A DNA stretch of 64,000 bases. It comes from Pisaster brevispinus. Lineage: Eukaryota > Echinodermata > Asteroidea > Forcipulatida > Asteriidae. Positions 33,135-44,489 of this stretch are shown here, piece by piece. The DNA lies in NCBI GenBank assembly GCA_023634235.1, contig JAMKCF010000008.1, forward strand, positions 19,373,000-19,436,999, in the 5' to 3' direction. The notes beneath the pieces were generated by a model, which saw only the letters and a list, made by a program, of their open reading frames with translations, had not been told where the DNA came from and did no database searches. Each line of letters begins with the position of its first letter. Within the stretch, counting starts at the first letter, position 1. Both the position numbers and the translations under genes were made by a program.

Positions 33135-33562
33135 ACAATAATAATAATAATAATAATATATTGTATTTGTATAGCGCCTACTGCAGGCCAGCCTCTAAGC
33201 GCTTAACATTCAGTATTTCCTGCAAGGTATTTGGGGCTACGTTTTTGAAGTATGAGACCTACTCCTTTACATAGCACCTTGTAATGGTTTACAAGGTGCT
33301 GTGGCGCAATATGCAGCAAATCAAACCAGGAACACCGGGGCGGACCCCTTCTCTTTTCGATAAGTGCACTGGGTTCTTTTTCGTGCGTTACACAACACAC
33401 GGGACCAACGGCTTTACGTCTCATCCGAAGGACGAAACAATCATGGTTAAGTGTCTTGCTTAAGGACACAAGTGTCACGACCGGGGCTCGAACCCACACT
33501 CTGCTGATCAGAAACACCAGAGCTTGAGTCCAGTGATCTTATCCACTCGGCCACGACACGCC
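33135..33562 (-). mobile_element. Full-length tRNA-Leu(CAA)-derived SINE, about 430 bp
   Basis: Read on the minus strand: GGCGTGTCGTGGCCGAGTGG (A-box), anticodon arm CTGGA-CTCAAGC-TCTGG, GTGGGTTCGAGCCCC (B-box), body with AAAAGAACCCAGTGCACTTA and GCGCCACAGCACCTTGTAAA, then GGCGCTATACAAATACAATA and an (ATT)n tail. Confidence 0.8.
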
Positions 33563-34324
33563 ATCGCAATGTACGTGGGACCACAGTGGTCCCAAAAATG
33601 TTCGAATACGCGCGAGACTTGCATGGTCTGTTGGGAACTATCTATAGCAATACAGTTGCACTGCAGTCTCCATCAAATGATGGTGGTTTTTGAGGTAAAT
33701 CTTAAAATGCTATGCAAAATAAATTCAAGACGGTCTTCATCAGAAACTTGTAACTCGGTTTGCTTTAAGGCCCAGGCCCAAGGGTCGCGTAAATAATACT
33801 ACACCAAACATCGCATGCCCCCCTCGCATATTATGATGCCACAAGCTCAAACATTGCCCCCACTGAGGTCAAAGGAAGACCTGCCATTGGCTGAGAGTTG
33901 TGCGTGGTCCGGCCGTACGCACTTGCGCGTCTCCATTGTTTGACCTCAGCACACGGCTGATCATAGCACAATATTCCCGATATGTATTTCTGTCTTATTT
34001 TAATTTTTTTTTTGGAGAAATATTGTAATTGTTACGGCTAGTTGCACCAGTTATGTAATTGTGTTGTAATGTATTTAAGATAGGCAGTTTCGAGATGAGT
34101 TTTGCCTGCTTGCCTTTCACATGAGTGGCCCTGCTGTGCTATTTGTGATGTGTGCTATTGATTGGAGGATGAAAATCAGTTCAAGTGCATGAGATCATTT
34201 CATACTTCAGACATCACAGTGATTTTGTTGTCTAGTTATTTTGGGTGAATGCTCGTCCCTTTTTAGTGAGAGGACCAGCGTCTTTCCCCTGCCTCTACAT
34301 TTATTCACCATACACAAATACGTA

Positions 34325-34395
34325 TACATATCGCTTTGTTCAGCGCTGTATCCCCTAGGGCGCTTTATAAATACATACTTATTATTTATTGGTTT
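34325..34395 (+). repeat. SINE 3' tail fragment
   Basis: CAGCGCTGTATCCCCTAGGG and GCGCTTTATAAATACATACT with ATT repeats match the tail of the tRNA-Leu SINE. Confidence 0.4.
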
Positions 34396-35750
34396 GAAAA
34401 ACGAACACTCAGGGGGAACAAAAAAACAGCAACAACAAACAACGGTCTCGTCAGCCTATAATACAACGACACTGTCAAAGAGTGCATGGATCGTGTGTAC
34501 GCGCAGTTTTCGTTACCCACAAGTGTGAAAGATGATCACAAACGACGGCACTTAGTTTACACAACTGCAGTAAAAGACAAATTGCATTAACTCTTTCAAT
34601 TTGACACACACCTTTTATTTCTACGAACAAAAACCTCAACGAAGTGGTTCACCTTTGGAACCACCTTTGGGGAAAACACGCGGCAACCCTATACCCCCTC
34701 CATTTATAAGCGATTGGCTGAAATCCAACTTTTTTTTCCGCAACTTACTACTAGTCTGGAGGGCTGCATACATAATTGACACAGAATGGTTATGCAGGCG
34801 TTCAAGATGCTCGGCCACATTTTTGTCGTAAATTTTGAAATACCAGTAGCTATTTTTATAGGTTCGAGAAAGTATGTATACACACGTGTATCAAGCACGG
34901 AATATTGCACGGAATAAATCCGTAAATGATTAGTGGTATAATTAAAAACTAAAAATTATTTTTTGGGGTCGGGACCCTGACATTATCTTTTAAGTCCATC
35001 AGTCATGTACAAACAGTTGCGCATGTTACATGTATTTGTGCATTGTCCGTAGCATATGCGGAAGTTTTCGTTTTGAAACGGCATCATCGGTAAAAATTGG
35101 TTCAGACTCAGAGAAAAATCATTTTAAAAAAGAAAAGAAAACTAAAACAAAAACAAAATCGGCGAAATGGGATGCAACTTTAAAGTGAAGAATGTGTGGG
35201 TGTGTGTGGGTGTTGTTGTTTTATTTCCACTAAAGCTTTGCTTCCCAATTTTCTGCAAAACGTTTGTTGAACTTGATTGACCTAAATGGAAAGTTTGTCT
35301 TTGCGAAATTGTGAAACTTGTTGAAGTTATGTGCAACACAAGTGCACTTCACGTTTTAAAGGTTAGGCCTACGTTGGTCTGACACTTGTTGGTAATTATA
35401 TTCATATGTATTTGTAATATTATTTTAAACATTAATTTAATACATGGGTCTCTTGAAGGCACTAGTTTATATCGCCAAACCTGCTCTGTAAAATAATATT
35501 TTAAAATATGTAGCAGTCTTCAAACTTATTATTTCATATTGTGAATTTGTCTTCGACATCTGGAAGTTTGCTTCCTCAATTTCAGATCGATTACTCTTCA
35601 ACTTTCATGGATTACAATGGATTTACAAATCTGTGTTCATATACCTTGTATACTGAAATAATTTCTTAGGTTAATGGTGAATAGTCAATATCAACCTATA
35701 AGATCCGGTAACAACTGCAGTTTGTTTTAACTGTACACCGAGTTAACCTC
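34396..35750. other. No gene recognised
   Basis: AT-rich, short frames only. Confidence 0.4.
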
Positions 35751-35751
35751 T

Positions 35752-36207
35752 TACACTCTAAAAACTACTGGGTCAGAATTGACACAGATTCCGGGTCCAT
35801 TTCCGGGTCAGGCTGACCAGAGAAATTGCTTTAAAAATGGGACTGAAAGTTGGAATCTGCGTCATTTTGATCAATTTCTGGGTCATTTTGACACATTCTG
35901 GGTCATTTTGACACACATTCTGGGTCAGTTGGACACACATTCTGGGTCATTTGGACACACATTCTGGGTCATATCGACACATTCTGGGTCATTTGGACAC
36001 ACATTCTGGGTCATTTGGACACATTCTGGGTCATTTGGACACACATTCTGGGTCCCTTGGACACATTCTGGTTCATTTGGACACACATTCTGTGTGATAT
36101 TGACACATTCTGGGTCATTTGGACACCTATTCTGACCCATAAATGGGTCAGGCCCCACGGGATCAGGATACTGGTCAGTTCTGACCCGGACGTTTTTAGA
36201 GTGTGTT
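35752..36207. mobile_element. GGGTCA-type MITE-like element with internal tandem array, best copy
   Basis: The inverted ends are TACACTCTAAAAACTACTGG/GGGTCAGAATTG and CAGTTCTGACCC/GTTTTTAGAGTGTG. Between them, about 10 units of CATTCTGGGTCATTTGGACA (20-23 bp) run from 35880 to 36130. Confidence 0.75.
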
Positions 36208-36504
36208 CTATGTGCCGTTCTTTCACTGTTTGTTGAGGAGGACAAGCTTGTCCTCTCACCCTTGCCTGTGTGTACCACGGTCAAGCACCCTTTGACCCAT
36301 GATTCATTCATTGTGCAAAGTCTCTGGGGTAACACGATACAAGTTATATACACTTCCCATTTCACTTTATACTGTCAGTAGATCGGCGGGAAACCATTCC
36401 TGTTGAAATTGAACAGGATAAAGATCATCGGTACAAGACGAAGGAGTATATAAATGTTGATAGTGACAGTAGTTCTTTTTGGCATGTCTCGTTCAAGCGC
36501 TGGA

Positions 36505-36670
36505 TCTTTATCATGCTGCCACCATCTTGGTCATGTTCCCTGTATCCAACAGCAGTTAATGGATACTATATTCACCGTACACAAAATGAAACCAGACTAT
36601 TGGCCCTCCCAGCCTCGGTTTGGTTACATTGATTTGAATGGGACAAAAATCAAGATGGCCGCACCATGAT
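36505..36670 (+). repeat. Dispersed repeat I, copy 1
   Basis: GCTGCCACCATCTTGGTCAT, CAGCCTCGGTTTGGTTACAT and CAAGATGGCCGCACCATG recur at 51890-52015 (first half) and 54885-54960 (second half). Confidence 0.55.
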
Positions 36671-37149
36671 AAATGTTTATGCTCAAACCTTTTGCGAGTT
36701 TTGCCCGCAATGGTTGGTCTTCATAATTATCAAAAAATGTATCAACTTATCTACTATAAATACAATGATATACATTTTCCCATGTCACTTATAAATCCAC
36801 TGCACTACACACAAGAAAAGTACTTGACTTAAACTTCATTCAAAAACGGTATTGAACAGTCTACTAAAAGGGAAAGATTTGTACCAACTTGTGTAGTTTG
36901 TCTCAGTGACGAAAGCGAGGCCATGACACTTAGTCTGACTTTAATCTGACATAAACCAGGGCTTAGTTGTTGTACGGCATACAGGGAGCGAGACGAAGAT
37001 AACCCTCTGCTCTTTGGGTTGAGCAGTTCATTATGCACGCCGGTAACCAGTTATATTCAAAAGACAATCATTATTGCAAGCTTTGTATACGTTTGTATCT
37101 TTTACGCTAACGTCAAATCCAATCAGTCCAATCCAGTCAGTTAACATAG

Positions 37150-37282
37150 GCCCTTTTCGAAACTACGACTTGGGCTTATTAGGCTACGTCATTTTTTTTT
37201 AGAAGACGTGCGCTTTTCCTACGGGGCTTCAATCAGGCGGCTGGAGCCCAAGCCAGATCCATGTTTTCGAAAAGGACCTTAA
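37150..37282. mobile_element. MITE-like element with CTTTTCGAAA ends, copy 2
   Basis: CCTTTTCGAAACTACGACTTGG at the left and CCATGTTTTCGAAAAGGACC at the right; CTACGGGGCTTC inside matches copy 1 (GCACGGGGCTTC). Confidence 0.55.
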
Positions 37283-38699
37283 GAAGTGCTTTCATTATAA
37301 TGGCACGAATTAAATTTCAAAGACTGCATTTCTATGTTTGTCTAGTCTTGGTATAAGACGTTGTCGTTCATTATCGCTTGACTAAGTCGCATACGTAAGT
37401 AGTGTCGAGTGTGCATGGCTTTACCAAACTCAACGTAAGAACGTCTTGCGCTAAGACTAATGTTTGTACCGTCTGCAATTTTGCATTTGTAAAGCTTATC
37501 TTGACTGTACAGATATGAATGTTTGTCGGCTGTCACTCTGTATGTTATTTACATCATGTTCTCCTATCCGTTCCTGACCTCTCTCTGTGACCTTAAGAGA
37601 GTTACAGCAAGACTGATTGCGATAGTATAAAATTACAAAAATGCGCTGAAATACGCATTGCATCTTTGACGTCTTGAAAAATATGTCAATAATCACTGCA
37701 GCTGTTATTTAGCACTCGGTCGTTCCAATTTCACAGCAGTGGTATGAATTGTTCCCGTCTGTCTTGGAAAAAAAAACTTTCATAATTGTTCTTCAAATAG
37801 TTTCGCTTCTGTCATGCTGTGGATGTCATCACACCCGATAGGGTCGATCTGTGTTTCAAATACAGAGTTGGGCCTTATTTTCAGTCGGAGTAAAATTTGC
37901 AAGAAAGTTGATTATTTTTGTACATGCAGAGCGAATCCCTGAAAGTATTATTTTGTTCTTTGTTTCTAAAGAAAGCACTAATTACACCAGCAATATTGGG
38001 TTATTAAGAATTGGTGTATCTTATAATGCTTTGTCGATATTTAAGCTAAAGGCTTGATTGGTTTAAAGTTGTTACTACGGAACCCGTAAAGTGACATAGA
38101 AAAGCAGATTAAATATCGTGCGTAATAAACGATTTAATTATACGGACCTAATCATTGATCTTTATTTAATGGAGATCAATGGACCCTATGCATTGACGTC
38201 ATCAGCCGCAATTAGAGGTAAACCGATGGGGAAACAGCGGACACGCACAGATTTGTACGCGCGGCGCACACAGGATGTTTGTTTATATGACCCTTAAAGG
38301 GCCGGGTACCAGACCGCTAGCACCTCAGTGACAAAGAATATTTTAATGATTTCTTGTGGAGAATGAATGAACTCTTTTACCAAAACGTTGTCTAAAAGTT
38401 AATATGTTTGACTTCAGACTATGCGTGTATTCAATAACAATCAATATTTAACTTTCACAAAGTTTATTTGAAAAAATATAACTATTGCATGTGTTTGAAA
38501 TTCATTCGTGTTGTCGTGTACGTTGATACATTGTATTGGTTTAATTATGATCTTTTCGCTTAATTATTTATGTCACTTTAACATCACTTTATAGTTTCAT
38601 ACTCAACTATATACGGGCTTTGATTGGATAAAAGTTTGCCACGTCAGAAAGCAATCGTGAATATGCATAGGACGAGCCCCTTGGTGTACACCATGCCCC

Positions 38700-39000
38700 C
38701 CATATGTACCACACTGTTTACCTCATGTACAGAAGTACCACCTAAAATCCTCTAAGAATTTCTGAGATTCCCAGACCACAATGGACAAGTCGTTACATGA
38801 TAGTCGCGGTGATAGCGAAACGGCTCTCTCGCAACAATTCTCTCGCGAAACTGCTGCTCCGTGCGAGACTAATGCTCGGGCGACTACGGCAACGACTTGT
38901 CCACAAGTCTAAGAACACAATGAAGACACAATAGGAGGGGGTGGGGTACTACGCCATGCAACATTTCGCACACCAAATGCCTTGGTGGTGTCAGGAAATA
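38700..39000. repeat. Dispersed repeat F, copy 2, interrupted by a MITE
   Basis: It matches 19690-19850, but between CCCAGACCACAA and AACACAATGAAGACACAATA an extra segment (38782-38903 plus a few bases) is inserted. Confidence 0.6.
38782..38903. mobile_element. 122-bp MITE nested in repeat F
   Basis: The ends TGGACAAGTCGTTACATGAT/AGTCGC and GCGACTACGGCAACGACTTG/TCCA are inverted. The uninterrupted copies of repeat F give the empty site. Confidence 0.65.
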
Positions 39001-41198
39001 TTTAAAAATGTGAAAGCCATCAACATTACGCATTCAAGTCCATTCTGTACGTCCTGAGGGGTTAACCAGAGAGCTTCATTGTCAGTTGGTCCATTAAACC
39101 TATGATATATACCACCTGTGTTATAAATCTGCCCTAGTAAAAATAAACCGGTCAAATTCCAGTCCGCGCTAAAAAGTAAGACGTGGGCCGTGAACTTCCA
39201 TCGAAATGTCTTGTTGTGTCTGCCAGGCGCAGACCGAGCAGAGCACGTGTTTATGTCAACATTGTCAGCTTGCCCAAGTCGCCAAACCCGAACATGAGTA
39301 ATTAGTCAACAAAGGGGGTAAACCTTACGATTAAAGACAAAACGCAGAATTGGTAAATATCGAAAATAGATATAGTTTATATAGAAATTCATAATTTTGT
39401 ATCTGAAAGCTCACTGACTAAGAGGTTCATACCAGTTCCAAATCCTAAGAAAATTTCTTTCTGAAATGCTGTTAAGTCAAAGAAATAGCAAGAAATACGA
39501 AGACCAATTCCAGAATAGTAATAAGCCCTACTTGACTGTGCATACAATTCCTGAAAATTTACACCGTTTAAAGTTGTTTTCACTAAGATGGATCCCCTAA
39601 GTTTCGTGGAAAATTACTTTAAAATTATTGAATCGAAATTAGCTCGCGCTTCCAAAAAACCAGCGGTGTACTGTTCCCTTTAACAAAGTGCACTTTGAGG
39701 GAACAAACAGGACACGGTTCTATTCTGAGAGCTAGGAGCTAGGCAGGTGTGTCCTATTTTAAAATGAGGTGGACATTTTTAGAAAATGATAAGCGGCTGT
39801 GATTGCTGTATATCCCGTTTCCAGACCATTTTTGGAGACCGGGCGCCACGTGCACGCAGCGCTCAGTTATACATTGTAGAAAAGCCAAGTGTTTTACATC
39901 AAATCACAGCGTGCTTGTCATTGTACTATGTTGGTGTTAAATTTATTATGTGGTTGAAAAATGTTACCAGTGTAAAAGTGAATGCGCATATTTCCTCAGT
40001 TGAATTTATTGGCCCATTACGGCTCATGTGCGGTCTCGAGCACATAGCTGTTGGAATGTTATATCCATGACAGATTTATGTTCATGGTAAAAGGTTTTTT
40101 AAAAATAGTTTTGGTATGATTTACTGTATTGTAGGCCCTATAAATCAAGTTCTTTTTCCAAACAATGTTTTTTCCCCAAACCGCTGTGTAAAATACTTGT
40201 GTGTTATATTCATCGATGCCACTCAAATGTTTATAAAGTAATTGCAGGGCCAATTTATGTTCATATTTCTTTCTTCAACCTCGTCATGATTTGTTTACAT
40301 GGGCGTATGGGGGGGGGGGGGGGACACTTTGGTGAAGTGGGTAGAGGGGTTGACATTGGGCTCGAAATGAGGGCCCGAAATTTGGTACAGATAAAAATCA
40401 CTGGTACCAATTTATAGTACCAAGTAAAAAAGACTCTTTTGCTCTGTTTGTCCATTTTTTCCCTTCTTCTTGCTGTGCCCCAAATTTTCCCAATTTGCCT
40501 GAATTTGGGAGGGCATGCAGTTGCTCCCTGCCCCGTGGGTTGTGCGTCTGTGTTTGTTGAACTCGACACGTAATCTCGTGAAAAAGATGGGGACCCAAAC
40601 TCCGTAAAACTCTGTTTTAAACCAACAAATTCTCTCAAACTCTAAATCGACAAACCTGTTGCGGGATTGAAACGTTGAAAATTGGTTAACATTTGAACCG
40701 GTGCTTGAACATTGAATCTAGCAGATGACATTCCAGCCTGCCCTGCGTTTGGCGAAAAGCCAGTTTGACTGCGATGTGAACCAAGTGGCTCCCACAGATG
40801 TGAAGGACAAATTCGGAAATTAAGGTGACATTTTCAGATGTATGCACCCCAGTTTAGCACACTCTGTTAAGTTCGTTCTGATCAGTTAGTCTTTCTTAGT
40901 GAAACCTTTATGAAGTTTTTCCCCGTGAAAAATACAGAATTATATTTTAAGTAACTAAATTTGTTTGTTTTTTTTTCTCCTCGCGTTTGTACCTGAGCCC
41001 CAGACGTTGAAGAGGTCCTAAAAGCTCGAGAGGTAGCCCTGGGCATATGGTGTTTGTGTTAAAAGGTCTTTTTTTTTTAAAGTTCAAAAGCCAAGGCAGG
41101 GGCGTCAGTTTCATTCCCAGTGTACACAGTCAGTGTCGGTAACATTTATGCCAAACACGTCTCTTGAACGGAAGCTGTAAGTGGTGCATGTTAATTTG
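39001..41198. other. No gene recognised; poly-G tract at 40310-40323
   Basis: At 40725 a clean 32-codon frame (MTFQPALRLAKSQFDCDVNQ...) follows a possible acceptor (TCTAGCAG) and ends at a stop. It matches nothing I know and is reported only as a possible exon. Confidence 0.3.
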
Positions 41199-41666
41199 TC
41201 AAGGAAGAAGCTGGGAAGAATTCCATTTCTTGAGTTGATTTAGTTCAGGGACGGGTTGACCTCGTGGCCTGATTTCGACGGTTCGTGCTGTAATTTGTGC
41301 AGGTGCGATTTGTGCAAAATCGATGGGATTGTTGGAATGTTTATTAGCATCGTGTAGCTGAAGCGATGGTGAAGCGTCAGCTCCCAGGCCGAACTTGACT
41401 GCAGGATGGATGGCACGGCCGTGGGGGCAAGCCTCCTCGATACGACGTGGGGATAGCAATCACGGGCCGTTTTCGAGTCCCGGGCTGTTGCCCGGCTGGG
41501 TTAATCCCCAGGCGTCTGTCACGGTGACCCAAGACTCTCCGGAAGACTCTGAGCATATCTGAATACAACTACTTTTGGTTGTTATCTCATCTGACATGAA
41601 TTTTTGATGGTACATTTCACATTTCGTTGTCTGCTTCAACAGAATGTAAGTAATGCGCCAGCTCAT
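41199..41666 (-). other. GC-rich coding-like block with one in-frame stop, unidentified
   Basis: On the minus strand one frame stays open from 41666 to 41199 except for a TGA at 41462-41460. The GC content is well above the surroundings, and residues such as CPHGRAIHPAVKFGLGADA look protein-like. No family was recognised. It could be exons, a decayed gene or noncoding. Confidence 0.3.
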
Positions 41667-41669
41667 CCC

Positions 41670-43615
41670 AAGGTCTGCGTGATCGATAACTTTAGCAGTG
41701 CGAATAAGTAGTTACGCGTGAGTGTTTTTCACTACATTGTACTTCCTGATTTCATTATGCACGGTTGGAAAACAAGACTTGTTTTGGGGGAGGATTTACT
41801 TGTCTGGAATTGAACATTTTTGTTCTCCAAAGAAGTTGAAAAGAACGGAGGAAATGAATCATGGGTTTTCGTGAAAACTTTGTCATCGGTGTAAACTTTT
41901 TTCTTTCTGTTTCTTATAGCCGTGGAGAAAGTTCGGCTTTGTTGTCAGATTTTTAATCGGTGTCCATAACGTTTTCACTAGTGACTAACCAGCTGGGGCA
42001 GTTACTGCTTGTCGTCTCAAGAAATCCCACCAGCCTTCCCATAATTAAAGAGACAAAAACCTAGTAATTTTTTTCTGTTTGGTGTTAGGCTACTCCTTAT
42101 CCTTTTTAAGAGTACGGTAGTTCATCCACTAAAACACATGCAGTGTTTTGTTCTTAGTGAGTAATGATTAATATATATATAAATTTGCCTCTTGAAATAC
42201 AAGAAGCAGCAGAACACTCGGTCCAATGGAGTCAAAACTTTGGTCTTGCAAAATGGCGGACCGTATTTTGTCGTGAAATGTAACGAAAACTACATAATTT
42301 CAAGGGATATTTGTGTAAACCATTATATTCTACTTCCGTTTTAAAATGTCTTTCCAACCATATTCATTTCAAAACTAACGCTTTTTAAAGCTCAAAGCGC
42401 CAAATCTAAAAGCAAAGTGCACCTAAAAAATATTTCCCTTTATATGTGTATGAAACATTCCCGTACGTGAGGTGGTTGACATACAGACGTTGGGAAGCTG
42501 TGACACCGTTACGGGTAGTCCTGAACTTGCATTATTGGTGATAAAGAGGACTGTCAAGGAATTATGGCAACGGTTCATACTGGGACGATGCTGGTGTAAA
42601 TGGGTAAGCTTTCGCCTGGGCGCGAGCTCGGGGCTTCAAGCAGGCTAGTTTATTGGTCAGTAATAGGAACATATCGCTTTAGAAGATGAGGTTTTGATTT
42701 TCGCAGCAGGGTGGTCTGGGTACAGTGTGAGATAAGTTCACTTGAAGGTCCAAGGTTGAAGTTGGGTTGTATGATTTGTGGCGGAATGGTTTCAGTATAG
42801 GTCGGATGGGATATTCGAGTATAGGCATGGGATATTCGTTACAAGATTTCACAATAAGTCACATTACAAACGGCGAGTAACAAGAAATGTAAGTGTGTCC
42901 AACTGGCTTCGTTTGTAATTCTTGTTTTCATTTTGTTATTTCGTTGTGAATAAAGGGTCCATTTTTGACCGTTTCTTTGGACCGCCATACATCTTGTTTA
43001 AGAGTGACATTGCAAATTCTAAGGGCATTTCTTGGCGGGAGAAAGCTCCACATTGGATTTGTACAATTTGGCCATGTTCGCCACCGTTTTCACGAAGAGC
43101 CATATAATGTTAAAATGACAACTTATTGATTAAAGGTGTTAGACAAGATTGGTATAGCTTGCTAAATTTTCGCAGACAGTATTCATGTTTTGTGTGATCA
43201 ACCGTACATACAACTGTGCACGTTTGGGCCTTATGCGTTGTGTGAGTCAAGAGAAAATAGTGAGAAAAAACATGCACAATTTTCAACATGTGAACACAAT
43301 GTCCTAAATTTTGGTTGCAACCCGAAATCAACTGTTGCGTTTCTTTAGGTTTTCAGAGACAGTTTTCTCAAATATGACTTTATTTCAGAGAGATGGCCGA
43401 TAAATTGTGGCAGTGCAGTATTAACCTGTCAGACTAAAATTAAACAACGATGTTGATTATCCTCATCTTTAACATTTCATCCCTGTTAGGTCCTGTACCA
43501 AATTAACAAAACTACCACAGTAAAACTCCATAATAGCAACTTTCATCAGCGTGCTGTTCTCGTTTACTGGAATTACAATCAAGTCAAAATTGATGGGCAC
43601 AACCATCTGCTTGGG
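41670..43615. other. No gene recognised
   Basis: AT-rich, short frames only. Confidence 0.4.
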
Positions 43616-43619
43616 ATTC

Positions 43620-43860
43620 AACAACATCTATCAGTCATCGGGGATACATTATCACCGTGCGTGTCAACGCTTCGACCTTGGGCTGTGGGCCTGCTTGGCC
43701 TGACAGCACCAGGCCGTGGGTTGGGCTCTCTGCGATCGGTCCGGGCGTCCGGTGACGCGATGGACACAGGATCCACACGGTATGGAAAATATTACACTAG
43801 ACGTTTTAGGTTTAGTGTGAGGCCTCTGGACTCAGCTATGCGGAAACAGCTATGTCCTTG
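43620..43860 (+). other. GC-rich coding-like patch, unidentified
   Basis: A frame open over about 75 codons (IGDTLSPCVSTLRPWAVGLL ... FRFSVRPLDSAMRKQLCP, stop 43859-43861) lies in GC-rich sequence. No recognised domain. A second such patch with a possible acceptor lies at 45475-45630. Confidence 0.25.
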
Positions 43861-44084
43861 AAAATGTCAAATAAACAGTAGACATCAAATAATTCAACAG
43901 ACTGTGGCACAGAATAAGTCATTTTTGGGAATGCTATTTGATTTGAATTTTAATTACGCTTATTAAGCGTATGTCTGCACGTATTATTTTGACGTTATTT
44001 TGACACCAATGCTATCCGGTATATGTAATGTCGAAAACAAGATCTGTCAGTTCTGCATGGTGTAAAGTGCGGTATATATTAAAA

Positions 44085-44480
44085 ATAAGATGAGAAATGC
44101 TCTGGTTCTTAGGACAGATAAAAAATGTTTTATTTTTGACGAACTAGAGCTGAGATAAAAAGTGGCGGTTCTGGGAAGATTGAGAACCATAATATGTAAA
44201 GAACTGATGGTTCTGGGCAGAACCAGAGATGACATTAGGAGTGATAGATCTTTTATGAACCAGAAGTGGAGGTTCTGAATGAGCAACAACGGTGAAATAG
44301 GGAGTGGTTCTGAAAGGTACAGAGTTGAAATAAGAAGTGGGCGGTTCTTAAAAGAACCGTAGGTGAAATACGTATTTTATTTGTTTCTAAAAGGAATAAG
44401 ATGCGGCGGTTCTAAAAAGAACACGAGCTGGAATGGCGGTTCTGAAAAGAACGAAATGTGAAATAAGAAGCGGTAGCTCT
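44085..44480. repeat. Degenerate minisatellite with GGTTCT/AGAACC words
   Basis: About ten irregular units of 35-50 bp contain GAAATAAGAAGTGGCGGTTC, then TRAAAAGAAC. Unit edges are blurred. Confidence 0.65.
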
Positions 44481-44489
44481 AGGCGCTTG

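Noticed and set aside
35925..36365. A 146-codon Cys/Asn-rich minus-strand protein
   Set aside because: The frame is made by the CATTCTGGGTCATTTGGACA tandem array of a MITE-like element.
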